A stretch of DNA of 64,000 bases, taken from positions 1-64,000 of the forward strand of contig NZ_VISR01000007.1 of NCBI RefSeq assembly GCF_007827595.1, given 5' to 3'. This DNA comes from Streptomyces sp. BK340. Lineage in GTDB: Bacteria > Actinomycetota > Actinomycetes > Streptomycetales > Streptomycetaceae. The notes beneath the pieces were generated by a model. It saw only the letters and a program-made list of their open reading frames with translations, did no database searches and was not told the DNA's origin. How positions within the stretch are numbered: position 1 is the stretch's first letter; every line of letters starts with the position of its first letter. Below, piece after piece: positions 46,115 to 55,162 of the stretch. A program made the translations under genes and the position numbers.

Positions 46115-47932
46115 TCAGCCGTGCCACGACCGCCACAGCGCCGCGTACGCCCCGCCCGCCGAGACGAGCTCCTCGTGGCTGCCCAGCTCGCTGATGCGGC
46201 CGTTCTCCACCACGGCGATCACATCGGCGTCGTGGGCGGTGTGCAGGCGGTGGGCGATGGCGACCACCGTGCGGCCGTCGAGGACGCGGGCCAGGGAGCG
46301 TTCCAGGTGGCGTGCCGCGCGGGGGTCCAGCAGCGAGGTCGCCTCGTCCAGGACCAGGGTGTGCGGGTCGGCCAGCACCAGCCGGGCCAAAGCGATCTGC
46401 TGGGCCTGCGCCGGGGTGAGCGCCAGTCCCCCGGAGCCGACCTCGGTGTCCAGCCCGTCGTCCAGCGCCCGCGCCCAGCCGTCCGCGTCGACCGCACCCA
46501 GCGCCGCCCACAGCTCGGCGTCGTGGCTGCCGATGGGGGTCCCCCCGCTCGGGCGAAGTCGAGCGTGGGGGAGGGCCAGCAGGAGGTTGTCGCGCAGGGA
46601 GCCGACGAAGACGTGGTGCTCCTGGTTGACCAGGGCGACGTGCGAACGGACGCGTTCGGCCGGCATCCGGGACAGTTCCGCGCCGCCGAGGGTGACACGG
46701 CCGTCCCGGGGCGCATAGATGCCGGCGAGCAGCCTGCCCAGCGTGGACTTGCCCGCACCGGAGGGACCGACCAGCGCCAGCCGGGTGCCCGGGGCGACCT
46801 TCAGGGAGACCTTGCGCAGCACGTCGACGCCCTCGCGGTAGCCGAAGTGCACGCGGTCGGCGTGCACGTCCCGTCCTCCGGGGGCCAGCGAGGAGTCCCC
46901 GGCGTCCGGCTCGATGTCCCGGACACCGACCAGCCGGGCGAGCGACACCTGGGCCACCTGCACCTCGTCGTACCAGCGAAGGATCAGGTTCACCGGGTCG
47001 ACGAGCATCTGCGCGATGAGCGCGCCCGTCGTCAGCTGACCCACTCCGATCCAGCCCTGCAGCACGAACGCACCGCCGACCATGAGGACCGATCCGAGCA
47101 CGATCACGTGGACGGCGTTGATCACCGGGAAGAGCACGGACCGCAGCCAGAGGGTGTACCGCTCCCAGGCGGTCCACTCCTTGATCCGCCGCTCCGAGAG
47201 GGCGATGCGCCGGGCGCCCAGGCGGTGCGCCTCGATGGTGCGGCCCGCGTCCACGGTCTCGGCGAGCGCGGCGGCGACGGCGGCGTACCCGGCGGACTCG
47301 GAGCGGTAGCCGGAGGGCGCCCGTTTGAAGTACCAGCGGCACCCCACCACCAGCACCGGTACCGCGAGCAGCACGGCGGCCGCCAGCGGCGGGGCCGTCA
47401 CGACGAGCCCGCCGAGCAGCAGCAGCGCCCACACGACACCGATCGCCAGCTGCGGCACGGCCTCCCGCATGGCGTTGGCGAGGCGGTCGATGTCGGTGGT
47501 GATGCGGGAGAGCAGGTCACCCGTGCCCGCCCGCTCCAGCACGCCCGGCGGCAGCCCCACCGAGCGGACGAGGAAGTCCTCGCGCAGGTCGGCCAGCATC
47601 CGCTCGCCGAGCACCGCACCGCGCAGCCGCACCTGCAGGACGAACAGGGCCTGCACGAGAAGGGCGCACACGAACAGCCCGGCGGTCAGGCCCAGATGAA
47701 GTTCACGTGCGCTGTCCGACACACGCTCGACCAGGCTGCCGAGCAGGTACGGGCCCACCATGGAGGCGACCACGGCCACGGTGTTGACCGCGATGAGGAG
47801 AAGGAAGGCCCGGCGGTGCCTGCGGAACAGCTCGGACACGTACGCGCGCACGGTCGAGGCCGCGCCGACGGGCAGGGTGGTGGCGGTCGTCGGGGCCGCC
47901 GGGTCGTACGCCGGTGGCGCAACGCCGATCAT
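46115..47932 (-). CDS. ABC exporter subunit 2 (membrane plus ATPase domain), intact Walker A but degenerate signature
   Basis: A 605-residue half-transporter. The N-terminal 330 residues hold about six membrane helices (for example AFLLLIAVNTVAVVASMVG). The ATPase domain has a normal Walker A GPSGAGKSTLG, Q-loop VALVNQEHHVF, Walker B TLVLDEATSLLD and the switch His in IAHRLHT, but the signature is LTPAQAQQIALA where LSGGQ is expected. Between Q-loop and signature lies an extra stretch HARLRPSGGTPIG encoded by a hairpin repeat (46540-46572). The ATG overlaps the stop of subunit 1 (ATGA), so a 1:1 heterodimer is expected. The cargo is unknown. Confidence 0.92.
   Translation of the reverse strand: MIGVAPPAYDPAAPTTATTLPVGAASTVRAYVSELFRRHRRAFLLLIAVNTVAVVASMVGPYLLGSLVERVSDSARELHLGLTAGLFVCALLVQALFVLQVRLRGAVLGERMLADLREDFLVRSVGLPPGVLERAGTGDLLSRITTDIDRLANAMREAVPQLAIGVVWALLLLGGLVVTAPPLAAAVLLAVPVLVVGCRWYFKRAPSGYRSESAGYAAVAAALAETVDAGRTIEAHRLGARRIALSERRIKEWTAWERYTLWLRSVLFPVINAVHVIVLGSVLMVGGAFVLQGWIGVGQLTTGALIAQMLVDPVNLILRWYDEVQVAQVSLARLVGVRDIEPDAGDSSLAPGGRDVHADRVHFGYREGVDVLRKVSLKVAPGTRLALVGPSGAGKSTLGRLLAGIYAPRDGRVTLGGAELSRMPAERVRSHVALVNQEHHVFVGSLRDNLLLALPHARLRPSGGTPIGSHDAELWAALGAVDADGWARALDDGLDTEVGSGGLALTPAQAQQIALARLVLADPHTLVLDEATSLLDPRAARHLERSLARVLDGRTVVAIAHRLHTAHDADVIAVVENGRISELGSHEELVSAGGAYAALWRSWHG
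46540..46572. repeat. Hairpin-forming repeat inside the ABC subunit 2 coding sequence
   Basis: TCCCCCCGCTCG and CGAGCGTGGGGGA pair around the loop GGCGAAGT (one mismatch or bulge). From memory this resembles a short palindromic repeat (G-run, CTCGAGCGAAGCCGAG-like core) scattered through streptomycete genomes, usually between genes. Here it lies in frame within an ATPase domain and adds about 13 residues. Confidence 0.75.
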
Positions 47933-49758
47933 GCGCTCTCCTCGATCTCTTCCAGCTTGTCGAAGGTGCCCAGGAGGGCGGCGCCCCGGTCGGCCAGGGC
48001 CGTATCCGCCTCGGCGGCGGCCAGCTCCTCGTCGGTCTCGCGCGTCACCACGGCCCGGTATCGCGGTTCGGTGTCGATCAGTTCGCGGTGCCCGCCGACC
48101 GCCACCACCTCGTCCTGGTGGACGAGGGCGACCCGGTCCGCGCGGTCCAGCAGCAGCGGCGAGGAGGTGAACACCACCGTCGTCCGGCCCGAACGCAGCC
48201 GTCGCAGCCCGTCCGCGATCCGGGCCTCGGTGTGCGAGTCGACCGCGGAGGTGGGCTCGTCCAGCACCAGCACCTCGGGGTCCGTGATCAGGGACCGGGC
48301 CAGTGCGAGCCGTTGGCGCTGGCCGCCCGACAGGGAGCGGCCGCGCTCGGTGATGCGGGCGTCCATCGGGTCGGTGGCGTCCAGCGCCCCCTGGACCAGG
48401 GCGTCCAGGACGTCCTCGCACTGCGCGGCCGCCAGCGCGTCCTCGGCGCGTACGGCACCGGAGGAGGGCACGTCGAGCAGTTCGCGCAGCGAGCCGGACA
48501 GCAGCACCGGGTCCTTGTCCTGGACGAGGACGGCGGTGCGGGCGCTGTCGAGCGGGAGGTCGTCGAGCGGCACCCCGCCGAGCAGCACTGCCGGGCCCGG
48601 CTCGGCCGGGTGGCCGCCCAGCCGCTCCGCGAGTCGCCCGGCCGCGTCGGGGTCGCCGCACACCACCGCGGTGAACCGGCCGGAGGCCGCGAGCAGACCG
48701 GTGGCCGGGTCGTACAGGTCGCCGGCCGGCACCGCAGCCGCGCGGGAGCCGTCGGCGTCCGTGGACCGCTTCAGCGACAGCACGCGCGCTGCCCGTTTGG
48801 CCGAGGGCCGGGAGAAGGAGTACGCCATGGCGATCTCCTCGAAGTGCCGCAGCGGGTAGTTGAGAACCATGACAGCGCTGTAGACGGTGACGAGCTCGCC
48901 GACCGTGATCCGGCCCTGGCGGGCCAGGTGGGTGCCGTGCCAGACGACCACGATCAGCAGCAGCCCGGGCAGCAACACCTGGATGGCGGAGATCAGTGAC
49001 CACATCCGGGCGCTGCGCACGGCCGCGTGCCGTACCTCCTGCGAGGCGCGGCGGTAGCGGTCGAGGAACAGCTCCTCGCCACCGATCCCGCGCAGCACGC
49101 GCAGTCCGGCGACGGTGTCCGAGGCCAGTTCGGTGGCCCGGCCCGCCTTCTCGCGCTGGACGTCGGCGCGGCGGGTGGCCCGCGGCAGCAGTGGCAGCAC
49201 GGCGAGCGCGACGACCGGCAGGCCGACGGCGACGACCATACCGAGGGCGGGCTGGTAGACGACCAGACCCACGCAGACCACCACGACGGTCAGCGCGGCG
49301 GCGGTGAAGCGGGAGACGGCCTCGACGAACCAGCCGATCTTCTCCACGTCGCCGGTGGAGACGGCCACCACCTCGCCGGCCGCGACCCGCCGGGTCAGCG
49401 CGGAGCCGAGCTGGGCCGCCCTGCGGGCCAGCAACTGCTGGACCCGGGCGGCGGCGGTGATCCAGTTGGTGACGGCGGTCCGGTGCAGGAAGGTGTCGCC
49501 GACGGCGATCGCAGTGCCGCACAGCAGCATCAGAACACCCGTCAGGGCGAGCCGGGTGCCCGAGTGGTCGACGACGGCCTCGACGGCGAGACCGACGCAG
49601 AAGGGCAGGGCTGAGACGGCGACGAAGTGCAGCAGGCCCCAGGCGAGCGACTTGAGCTGGCCGCCCATCTGGTTGCGCCAGAGCCACCACAGGAGGCGGG
49701 GCCCCGAACGTGCGTCCGGCACGCCGGGGTCGGAATACGGAAGGTCTTGAATCTGCAT
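47929..49758 (-). CDS. ABC exporter subunit 1 (membrane plus ATPase domain), degenerate Walker A
   Basis: A 609-residue half-transporter. Membrane part residues 1-320 (for example LTVVVVCVGLVVYQPALGMV). The ATPase domain is unusual: at the Walker A position it reads VVCGDPDAAGRLAERLG, without the GxxGxGK(S/T) lysine. The Walker B VLVLDEPTSAVD and signature LSGGQRQRLALARSLI are intact. It therefore gives its signature to the site whose Walker A is in subunit 2, the site likely to hydrolyse ATP. ATG 49758 was chosen; a TTG start 15 codons earlier is possible. Confidence 0.92.
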   Translation of the reverse strand: MQIQDLPYSDPGVPDARSGPRLLWWLWRNQMGGQLKSLAWGLLHFVAVSALPFCVGLAVEAVVDHSGTRLALTGVLMLLCGTAIAVGDTFLHRTAVTNWITAAARVQQLLARRAAQLGSALTRRVAAGEVVAVSTGDVEKIGWFVEAVSRFTAAALTVVVVCVGLVVYQPALGMVVAVGLPVVALAVLPLLPRATRRADVQREKAGRATELASDTVAGLRVLRGIGGEELFLDRYRRASQEVRHAAVRSARMWSLISAIQVLLPGLLLIVVVWHGTHLARQGRITVGELVTVYSAVMVLNYPLRHFEEIAMAYSFSRPSAKRAARVLSLKRSTDADGSRAAAVPAGDLYDPATGLLAASGRFTAVVCGDPDAAGRLAERLGGHPAEPGPAVLLGGVPLDDLPLDSARTAVLVQDKDPVLLSGSLRELLDVPSSGAVRAEDALAAAQCEDVLDALVQGALDATDPMDARITERGRSLSGGQRQRLALARSLITDPEVLVLDEPTSAVDSHTEARIADGLRRLRSGRTTVVFTSSPLLLDRADRVALVHQDEVVAVGGHRELIDTEPRYRAVVTRETDEELAAAEADTALADRGAALLGTFDKLEEIEESA

Positions 49759-49990
49759 GACGTCCCAGTGGCTCGTGTCAGGGAGGACGGGAGGCGGGAA
49801 CAAACCGTGAAAGGGTCGCGTCGCAGACTGGTGAATTTCAACCGGTTTTCCCCGGGGCCTGCGAAATCCACCGGGTTCCGGCCAGGCGCCGTCACCCGGA
49901 GCGGCCCACGTCCCAGAGCCCGGTGGTCCGGTGCCGCGAATGCCCGGAGGGTCGCTCGGTCGGCCGATACGTGGATGTCATCATGGTCCG
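49759..49990. promoter_or_regulatory. Divergent control region of the ABC exporter and L,D-transpeptidase
   Basis: 232 bases between the two starts. It includes GTGAATTTCAACCGGTTTTCC followed about 30 bases later by GCGAAATCCACCGGGTTCCGG, a loose direct repeat with an A/T-rich core. A promoter or operator is likely; no exact pair was found. Confidence 0.4.
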
Positions 49991-50725
49991 GTGCGGATAG
50001 ACGGTGTGCGGCGAGTGAGCATTGCGATGGCGGCCTTCGGAACTCTCCTCGCGGCCCTGTCCGCGTGCGGGGCGGAGGGGCACGGCCACGCCGCCCCGGA
50101 ACCCGGCGGCCAGGCGCGGCAGTCCGGCACGGCCGGCCGTGACTCGCGCGGCATCCCGGGCGTGGGCGCCGGCCTCCAGCGGCGGATTCCGGCCGACTCC
50201 CGGCAGGTGGTGGCCGTCTACGGCGACGGCAAGGATTCGGCGGACTCCACGGTCGTGCTCTACGCCAAGCGCGGCGAGGCATGGCAGCGGATCCGCAGTT
50301 GGTCGGCACACAACGGCAAGAAGGGCTGGACCACCGACCATCACTCCGGTGACCGGCGCAGCCCTGTCGGTGTGTTCACCCTCACCGACGCCGGCGGTGT
50401 ACTCAAGGATCCGGGCGCCGAACTGCCCTACACGCAGGACGCTTCCTTCACCGCCCCGCGCTGGTGGGCCAAGTCGCACTGGCACGACTTCGACTACGTC
50501 ATCGCCATCGACTACAACCGGGTCAAGGGCACCCCGCCGAATGATCCGACGCGCCCCCAGGGTGAGGACAAGGGCGGCAGCATCTGGCTGCACATGGACC
50601 ACGGCAGCGGTACGTCGGGCTGCGTCAGCATGTCCAAGTCGGCCATGGAGTACCTGCTGCGCACGCTCGACCCGGATCAGCATCCCGTAGTGGTCATGGG
50701 GGACAGGACCGACCTGATGAGCTAG
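49991..50725 (+). CDS. L,D-transpeptidase (YkuD) lipoprotein
   Basis: Cross-links peptidoglycan stem peptides outside the cell. About 244 residues. The N-terminus MAAFGTLLAALSACG is a lipoprotein signal with lipobox LSAC, so the enzyme is anchored to the outer face of the membrane. The YkuD catalytic motif is HMDHGSGTSGCVSMSKSAME (about 200-219), with the His and the Cys nucleophile. The start is uncertain: GTG at 49991, 50006 and 50015 are in frame, none with a strong ribosome site. It is divergent from the ABC operon. Confidence 0.88.
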   Translation: MRIDGVRRVSIAMAAFGTLLAALSACGAEGHGHAAPEPGGQARQSGTAGRDSRGIPGVGAGLQRRIPADSRQVVAVYGDGKDSADSTVVLYAKRGEAWQRIRSWSAHNGKKGWTTDHHSGDRRSPVGVFTLTDAGGVLKDPGAELPYTQDASFTAPRWWAKSHWHDFDYVIAIDYNRVKGTPPNDPTRPQGEDKGGSIWLHMDHGSGTSGCVSMSKSAMEYLLRTLDPDQHPVVVMGDRTDLMS

Positions 50726-50898
50726 TGCCGCATCAGGCGACGTTCGTCGGCAACGGTCTGCCTGTACGGCCTCGCCGTCGCCGGGTGGCTGAATCAGCGA
50801 TCATCGGCACGGCAGGGATCACTTACGGGACAGCCCTTGGTGCGGATGGCGGGACGCCTCATTGCGGGACGGCCCCGACTGCCCGTAGAACACCGGCC

Positions 50899-52524
50899 AT
50901 GAGAAGACGGATAGTCATGTCCATGCTCGCCGGAGCGACCCTCCTGGCGGGCACGTTCTTCGGCACCGGGGTCACTGCCGCGCAAGCCGCACCCCAGGCA
51001 ACCACGGGCGTTCCGGCCGAGTTCGGCACAGACTGGCACGACCCGGTGACCGCCGCCCCGCCCGTCGACCGTCCGCACACCAAGTCCTGCCAGGTCACCC
51101 TGGCCGAGGCCCAGTTCCGTGACTTCACCCCTTACCGGGGAGCCTATACACCGCCCCAGGGCTGCGGTGACCGCTGGAGCAAGGTCGTCCTGCGCCTCGA
51201 CGGCAAGGTGAAGGGACGTCAGTACGACCGCCTCGGCTATCTGCACGTCGGCGGCGTCGAGATACTGCGCACCTCCACGCCCGAGCCGTCGCCGGACGGC
51301 ATCGAGTGGCACGTGGAGAAGGACGTCACCCGATACAGCGACACCTTCCACGGCCCGCACGAGGTCGAGATGCTCATCGGAAACGTCGTGGACGACACCT
51401 ACACCGGCGTCATCGACGTCAAGGTGACGCTCACCTTCTACGCGGGCCGCGCCGAGACACCCGCGCCCGACCGCGTCCTCACCCTGGCCGACACGCCCGA
51501 CGGTACGACCCTCACCACCCCGCGCAACAGCGAGCGCATCGTCGCCGAGGTGTACGCCACCGGATCCGGCGGTGGCTGCGAGGAGTTCTGGTACCTGACC
51601 GTGGCCGACCCGGCGTCGTACTCCTGCAAGGCGGACCACGGGCCGTACCGCGAGGTGCAGATCAAGGTCGACGGGCAACTCGCCGGAATCGCCGCGCCGT
51701 TCCCGAACGTGTGGACCGGCGGCTGGTCCAACCCCTTCCTCTGGTACGTCATCCCGGCCCCGCACGCCTTCGACGTCAGGCCCGTCGAGTACGACCTGAC
51801 GCCCTTCGCCGGACTCCTGAACGACGGACGCCCGCACCGCGTCGAAGTCTCCGTCGTGGGAGTGCCCGCGGGGCAGTCCGGCTGGAGCGCCCCCGTGAAC
51901 GTCCTGGTCTGGCAGGACGCAAACCGCGCCCACGTCACCGGTGCCCTCACCACGGACCGGGCGAGCGACATCGCCAACTCCTCGACCTACACACCCGGTT
52001 CCGAGAACCGCGTCGACACCGAGGCGGGCCACCGGCTCACCGTCTCCGGATACCTGAACACCTCGCACGGCCGCGTGACCACCACCGTCACCCGCACGCT
52101 CGCGAACACCTCCGCGCACCGCTGGACCGACGGCGAGAACACGGACGGGCTCGACGCGACCTGGACGGACGACGAGACGGTGAACGTGCACGGGCAGGGC
52201 CCGGCGCGAACGAGGCACACGCACCGGACCTACACCATGAACGGCGCCACGACTCTGGGAGCGAACGACCGGCTGCGCACCGTGCTGGACCTCGGCGACC
52301 GGGCGACGGTCGTGGAGCGGCAGGGTGGCCGGCGCACCGGGTGGTCGCGGTTCGACGACACCTACAGCGGCGACGCGGCGTACACGATCAACGTCCCGCG
52401 CGACCAGCGGCATGCGGTCGGCACGTCGAGCGAGCGCTACCGCCTCACCGGCTCGGACGGTTGCCACGACCGTTCGCTGACCTCGGTCCAAGGGGTGCTG
52501 ACGGAGGACCGCAGCCGTTGCTGA
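50899..52524 (+). CDS. Secreted peptide-N-glycosidase A-like protein
   Basis: A 541-residue exported protein. A Sec signal (MRRRIVMSMLAGATLLAGTF, then AAQAA) precedes a region with the PNGase A family pattern: FGTDWHDPVTAAPPVDRPHT, CQVTLAEAQF, GYLHVGGVEILRTSTPEPSP, IEWHVEKDVTRYSDTF and GGWSNPFLWYVIPAPHAFD. PNGase A removes N-linked glycans from glycopeptides; a saprophyte could use this to deglycosylate plant or fungal protein. The second half (about 360-541) is another beta-rich region. The ATG has no strong ribosome site. It stands alone between the transpeptidase and the MarR gene. Confidence 0.85.
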   Translation: MRRRIVMSMLAGATLLAGTFFGTGVTAAQAAPQATTGVPAEFGTDWHDPVTAAPPVDRPHTKSCQVTLAEAQFRDFTPYRGAYTPPQGCGDRWSKVVLRLDGKVKGRQYDRLGYLHVGGVEILRTSTPEPSPDGIEWHVEKDVTRYSDTFHGPHEVEMLIGNVVDDTYTGVIDVKVTLTFYAGRAETPAPDRVLTLADTPDGTTLTTPRNSERIVAEVYATGSGGGCEEFWYLTVADPASYSCKADHGPYREVQIKVDGQLAGIAAPFPNVWTGGWSNPFLWYVIPAPHAFDVRPVEYDLTPFAGLLNDGRPHRVEVSVVGVPAGQSGWSAPVNVLVWQDANRAHVTGALTTDRASDIANSSTYTPGSENRVDTEAGHRLTVSGYLNTSHGRVTTTVTRTLANTSAHRWTDGENTDGLDATWTDDETVNVHGQGPARTRHTHRTYTMNGATTLGANDRLRTVLDLGDRATVVERQGGRRTGWSRFDDTYSGDAAYTINVPRDQRHAVGTSSERYRLTGSDGCHDRSLTSVQGVLTEDRSRC

Positions 52525-52685
52525 AGGCGGCGGTGCGGGCTGCGTCACCCGACTGATCTCGCCGCAGGTGTTCTGTGGTCGGCGTCGGCATCGCCGTGGC
52601 AGGTGGCAGGTGGCCGGAAGGCGTCCGGGTGGATCGGCTGCCGCTCACCGTCGAGGCCCGGCCGACCCGCGTCCGCACACGCACG

Positions 52686-52719
52686 CGACCCCCGCTTCGA
52701 CCTCCTGGAGCGGGGGTCG
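52686..52719. terminator. Strong hairpin terminator next to the MarR gene
   Basis: A perfect 11-bp stem CGACCCCCGCT / AGCGGGGGTCG with a 12-base loop, 8 bases beyond the MarR stop; it may also stop transcription coming from the PNGase gene. Confidence 0.8.
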
Positions 52720-52726
52720 TGGCCGT

Positions 52727-53176
52727 TCAGCAGGGCTTGGCGGCCTCTCCGTCGATCAGGGTGTCCAGCAGCACGCCCAGCACCTCGCGCTCCTTCTCCG
52801 TCAGCGGAGCCAGGATCTCCGCGGCGGCCGAGCGGCGCGCTCCACGCAGCTCGCGCAGGGTGGCCCGACCCTCGTCCGTCAGCTCGATGCGGGTCACCCG
52901 CCGGTTCGTCGGGTCCGGCACCCGCCGCACCTTGCCGCTCGTCTCCAGCCCGTCGACCAGTGTCGTCACCGCACGCGGCACCACCTCCAGGCGCTCGGCC
53001 AGGTCGGCCATGCGCGGAGGCGAGCCGTAGTGCGCGAGGGTGCGCAGCAGCCGGGACTGGGCCGGCGTGATGCCCAGGTCACGCCGCTCCAGGTGGCGCT
53101 TCTGGATGCGGTGCACCCGGCGGGTGAGCCGCAGCAGCTGCTCGGCGAGCAGGCCCTCGGGATCGGGGGTGGTCAT
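52727..53176 (-). CDS. MarR-family transcriptional regulator
   Basis: A 149-residue DNA-binding repressor. Wing-helix core: LGITPAQSRLLRTLAHYGSP, MADLAERLEVVPRAVTTLVD, GLETSGKVRRVPDPTNRRV and TRIELTDEGRA. It is divergent from the ABC exporter gene and an inverted repeat lies in the gap, so it most likely represses the exporter and itself, released by the exported compound. Its start has a weak ribosome site. Confidence 0.92.
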   Translation of the reverse strand: MTTPDPEGLLAEQLLRLTRRVHRIQKRHLERRDLGITPAQSRLLRTLAHYGSPPRMADLAERLEVVPRAVTTLVDGLETSGKVRRVPDPTNRRVTRIELTDEGRATLRELRGARRSAAAEILAPLTEKEREVLGVLLDTLIDGEAAKPC

Positions 53177-53200
53177 GCGGGAACAATATCAGGATGCCGT

Positions 53201-53225
53201 TCATTGTGAGTATAGGTAACAATGA
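53201..53225. promoter_or_regulatory. Probable MarR operator
   Basis: Perfect 7-bp arms TCATTGT / ACAATGA around 11 bases, 24 bases from the MarR start and 66 bases before the exporter start. AT-rich and dyad-symmetric, a typical MarR site overlapping likely promoters. Confidence 0.7.
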
Positions 53226-53291
53226 GCTACGATCCGTTCGCCATCGTCGGCCGCACCCTGGGCCGGCGCCCGCTCACCTCCGTAGGAGCCC

Positions 53292-55094
53292 ATGCACCCC
53301 GACCGTGAACCCTCCTGGACCCCGCCTGCCGACGCCGACGAACAGCCCCGGCAGGTGCGCCGCATCCTGAAGCTCTTCCGTCCCTACCGCGGGCGGCTCG
53401 CGATCGTCGGCCTTCTCGTCGGTGCATCCTCGCTGGTCTCGGTGGCCACGCCGTTCCTCCTCAAGGAGACCCTCGACGTCGCGATCCCCGACGGCCGCAC
53501 CGGCCTGCTGAGCCTGCTCGCGCTCGGCATGATCCTCAGCGCCGTCCTGTCCAGCGTCTTCGGCGTGCTCCAGACGCTGATCTCGACCACTGTCGGCCAG
53601 CGCGTGATGCACGACCTGCGCACCGCCGTCTACGGCCGCCTGCAGCGCATGTCGCTCGCCTTCTTCACCCGCACCCGCACCGGCGAGGTGCAGTCCCGCA
53701 TCGCCAATGACATCGGCGGTATGCAGGCCACCGTCACCTCCACGGCGACCTCTCTCGTCTCCAACGCCACCAGTGTGGTCGCCACGATCGTCGCGATGGT
53801 CGCCCTCGACTGGCGCCTGACGGTCGTCTCGCTGCTCCTGCTGCCGGTGTTCGTGTGGATCAGCCGCCGCGTCGGCAACGAACGCAAGAAGATCACCACC
53901 CAACGCCAGAAGCAGATGGCCGCGATGGCTGCCACGGTCACCGAGTCGCTCTCCGTCAGCGGCATCCTGCTGGGCCGCACCATGGGTCGCTCCGACTCCC
54001 TCACCTTGTCCTTCGCCGAGGAGTCCGAGCGTCTGGTCGACCTCGAGGTGAAGTCGAACATGGCCGGACGCTGGCGCATGGCCGTGATCACGATCGTCAT
54101 GGCCGCGATGCCCGCCGTCATCTACTGGACCGCCGGCCTGGCTCTCCAGCTCGGCGGCCCACAGGTCTCGCTCGGTACCATCGTCGCCTTCGTCTCCCTC
54201 CAGCAGGGCCTGTTCCGCCCCGCCGTGAGCCTGCTGGCGACCGGCGTCCAGATCCAGACCTCCCTCGCGCTCTTCCAGCGCATCTTCGAGTACCTGGACC
54301 TGCCCATCGACATCACCGAGCGCGAGGAGCCGGTCCACCTCGACACGATCAAGGGTGAGGTCCGCTTCGAGCAGGTCGAGTTCCGCTACGACGGCAAGGG
54401 CGGCCCCGTCATCGACGGCATCGACGTCACCGTCCCGGCCGGCGGCAGCCTGGCGGTGGTCGGCCCGACCGGCGCAGGCAAGTCCACGCTCGGCTATCTG
54501 GTGCCCCGGCTCTACGACGTCACCGGCGGCCGCGTGACCATAGACGGCGTCGACGTGCGCGACCTCGACTTCGACACCCTCGCCCGCGCGGTCGGCGTCG
54601 TTTCGCAGGAGACGTACCTCTTCCACGCCTCGGTCGCGGACAACCTCCGCTTCGCCAAGCCGGACGCCACCGACGAGGAGCTGCACGCGGCAGCCCGGGC
54701 CGCCCAGATACACGACCACATAGCCGCGCTGCCCGACGGCTATGACACGGTCGTCGGCGAACGCGGACACCGCTTCTCCGGCGGCGAGAAGCAGCGCCTC
54801 GCGATAGCCCGTACCATCCTGCGCGACCCGCCCGTGCTCATACTCGACGAGGCCACCAGCGCCCTGGACAACCGCACCGAGGCCGCGGTGCAGGACGCCA
54901 TCGACGCCCTGTCGGCCGACCGGACGACCCTCACCATCGCCCACCGCCTGTCCACCGTCCGCGGTGCCGACCAGATCGTCGTCCTGGACTCCGGCAGGGT
55001 TGCCGAACGCGGTACGCACGAGGAGCTGCTGGAGCTGGACGGCCGCTATGCGGCTCTGGTGCGCAGGGATGCCCAGCTGGAGCCTGCGGGCTGA
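53292..55094 (+). CDS. ABC multidrug/lipid-type exporter (half-transporter)
   Basis: A 600-residue half-transporter that probably works as a homodimer. The N-terminal 320 residues hold six membrane helices (for example LAIVGLLVGASSLVSVATPF). The ATPase domain is complete: Walker A GPTGAGKSTLG, Q-loop VVSQETYLF, signature RFSGGEKQRLAIARTIL, Walker B VLILDEATSALD, and switch His IAHRLSTV. The ATG has TAGGAG 4 bases upstream. The divergent MarR regulator and operator indicate induction by its substrate, possibly a drug. Confidence 0.95.
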   Translation: MHPDREPSWTPPADADEQPRQVRRILKLFRPYRGRLAIVGLLVGASSLVSVATPFLLKETLDVAIPDGRTGLLSLLALGMILSAVLSSVFGVLQTLISTTVGQRVMHDLRTAVYGRLQRMSLAFFTRTRTGEVQSRIANDIGGMQATVTSTATSLVSNATSVVATIVAMVALDWRLTVVSLLLLPVFVWISRRVGNERKKITTQRQKQMAAMAATVTESLSVSGILLGRTMGRSDSLTLSFAEESERLVDLEVKSNMAGRWRMAVITIVMAAMPAVIYWTAGLALQLGGPQVSLGTIVAFVSLQQGLFRPAVSLLATGVQIQTSLALFQRIFEYLDLPIDITEREEPVHLDTIKGEVRFEQVEFRYDGKGGPVIDGIDVTVPAGGSLAVVGPTGAGKSTLGYLVPRLYDVTGGRVTIDGVDVRDLDFDTLARAVGVVSQETYLFHASVADNLRFAKPDATDEELHAAARAAQIHDHIAALPDGYDTVVGERGHRFSGGEKQRLAIARTILRDPPVLILDEATSALDNRTEAAVQDAIDALSADRTTLTIAHRLSTVRGADQIVVLDSGRVAERGTHEELLELDGRYAALVRRDAQLEPAG

Positions 55095-55162
55095 CATGGA
55101 ACCGTAGCCGACAAGCTGACGATATGTCGGATTTTAAGCGATATGCGTATTAACGTGCCTGT

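Noticed and set aside
41204..48859. A plus-strand open frame of over 2500 codons
   Set aside because: It runs antisense through the thioesterase, helicase, L31 and ABC genes; low-complexity product, no domains, no start.
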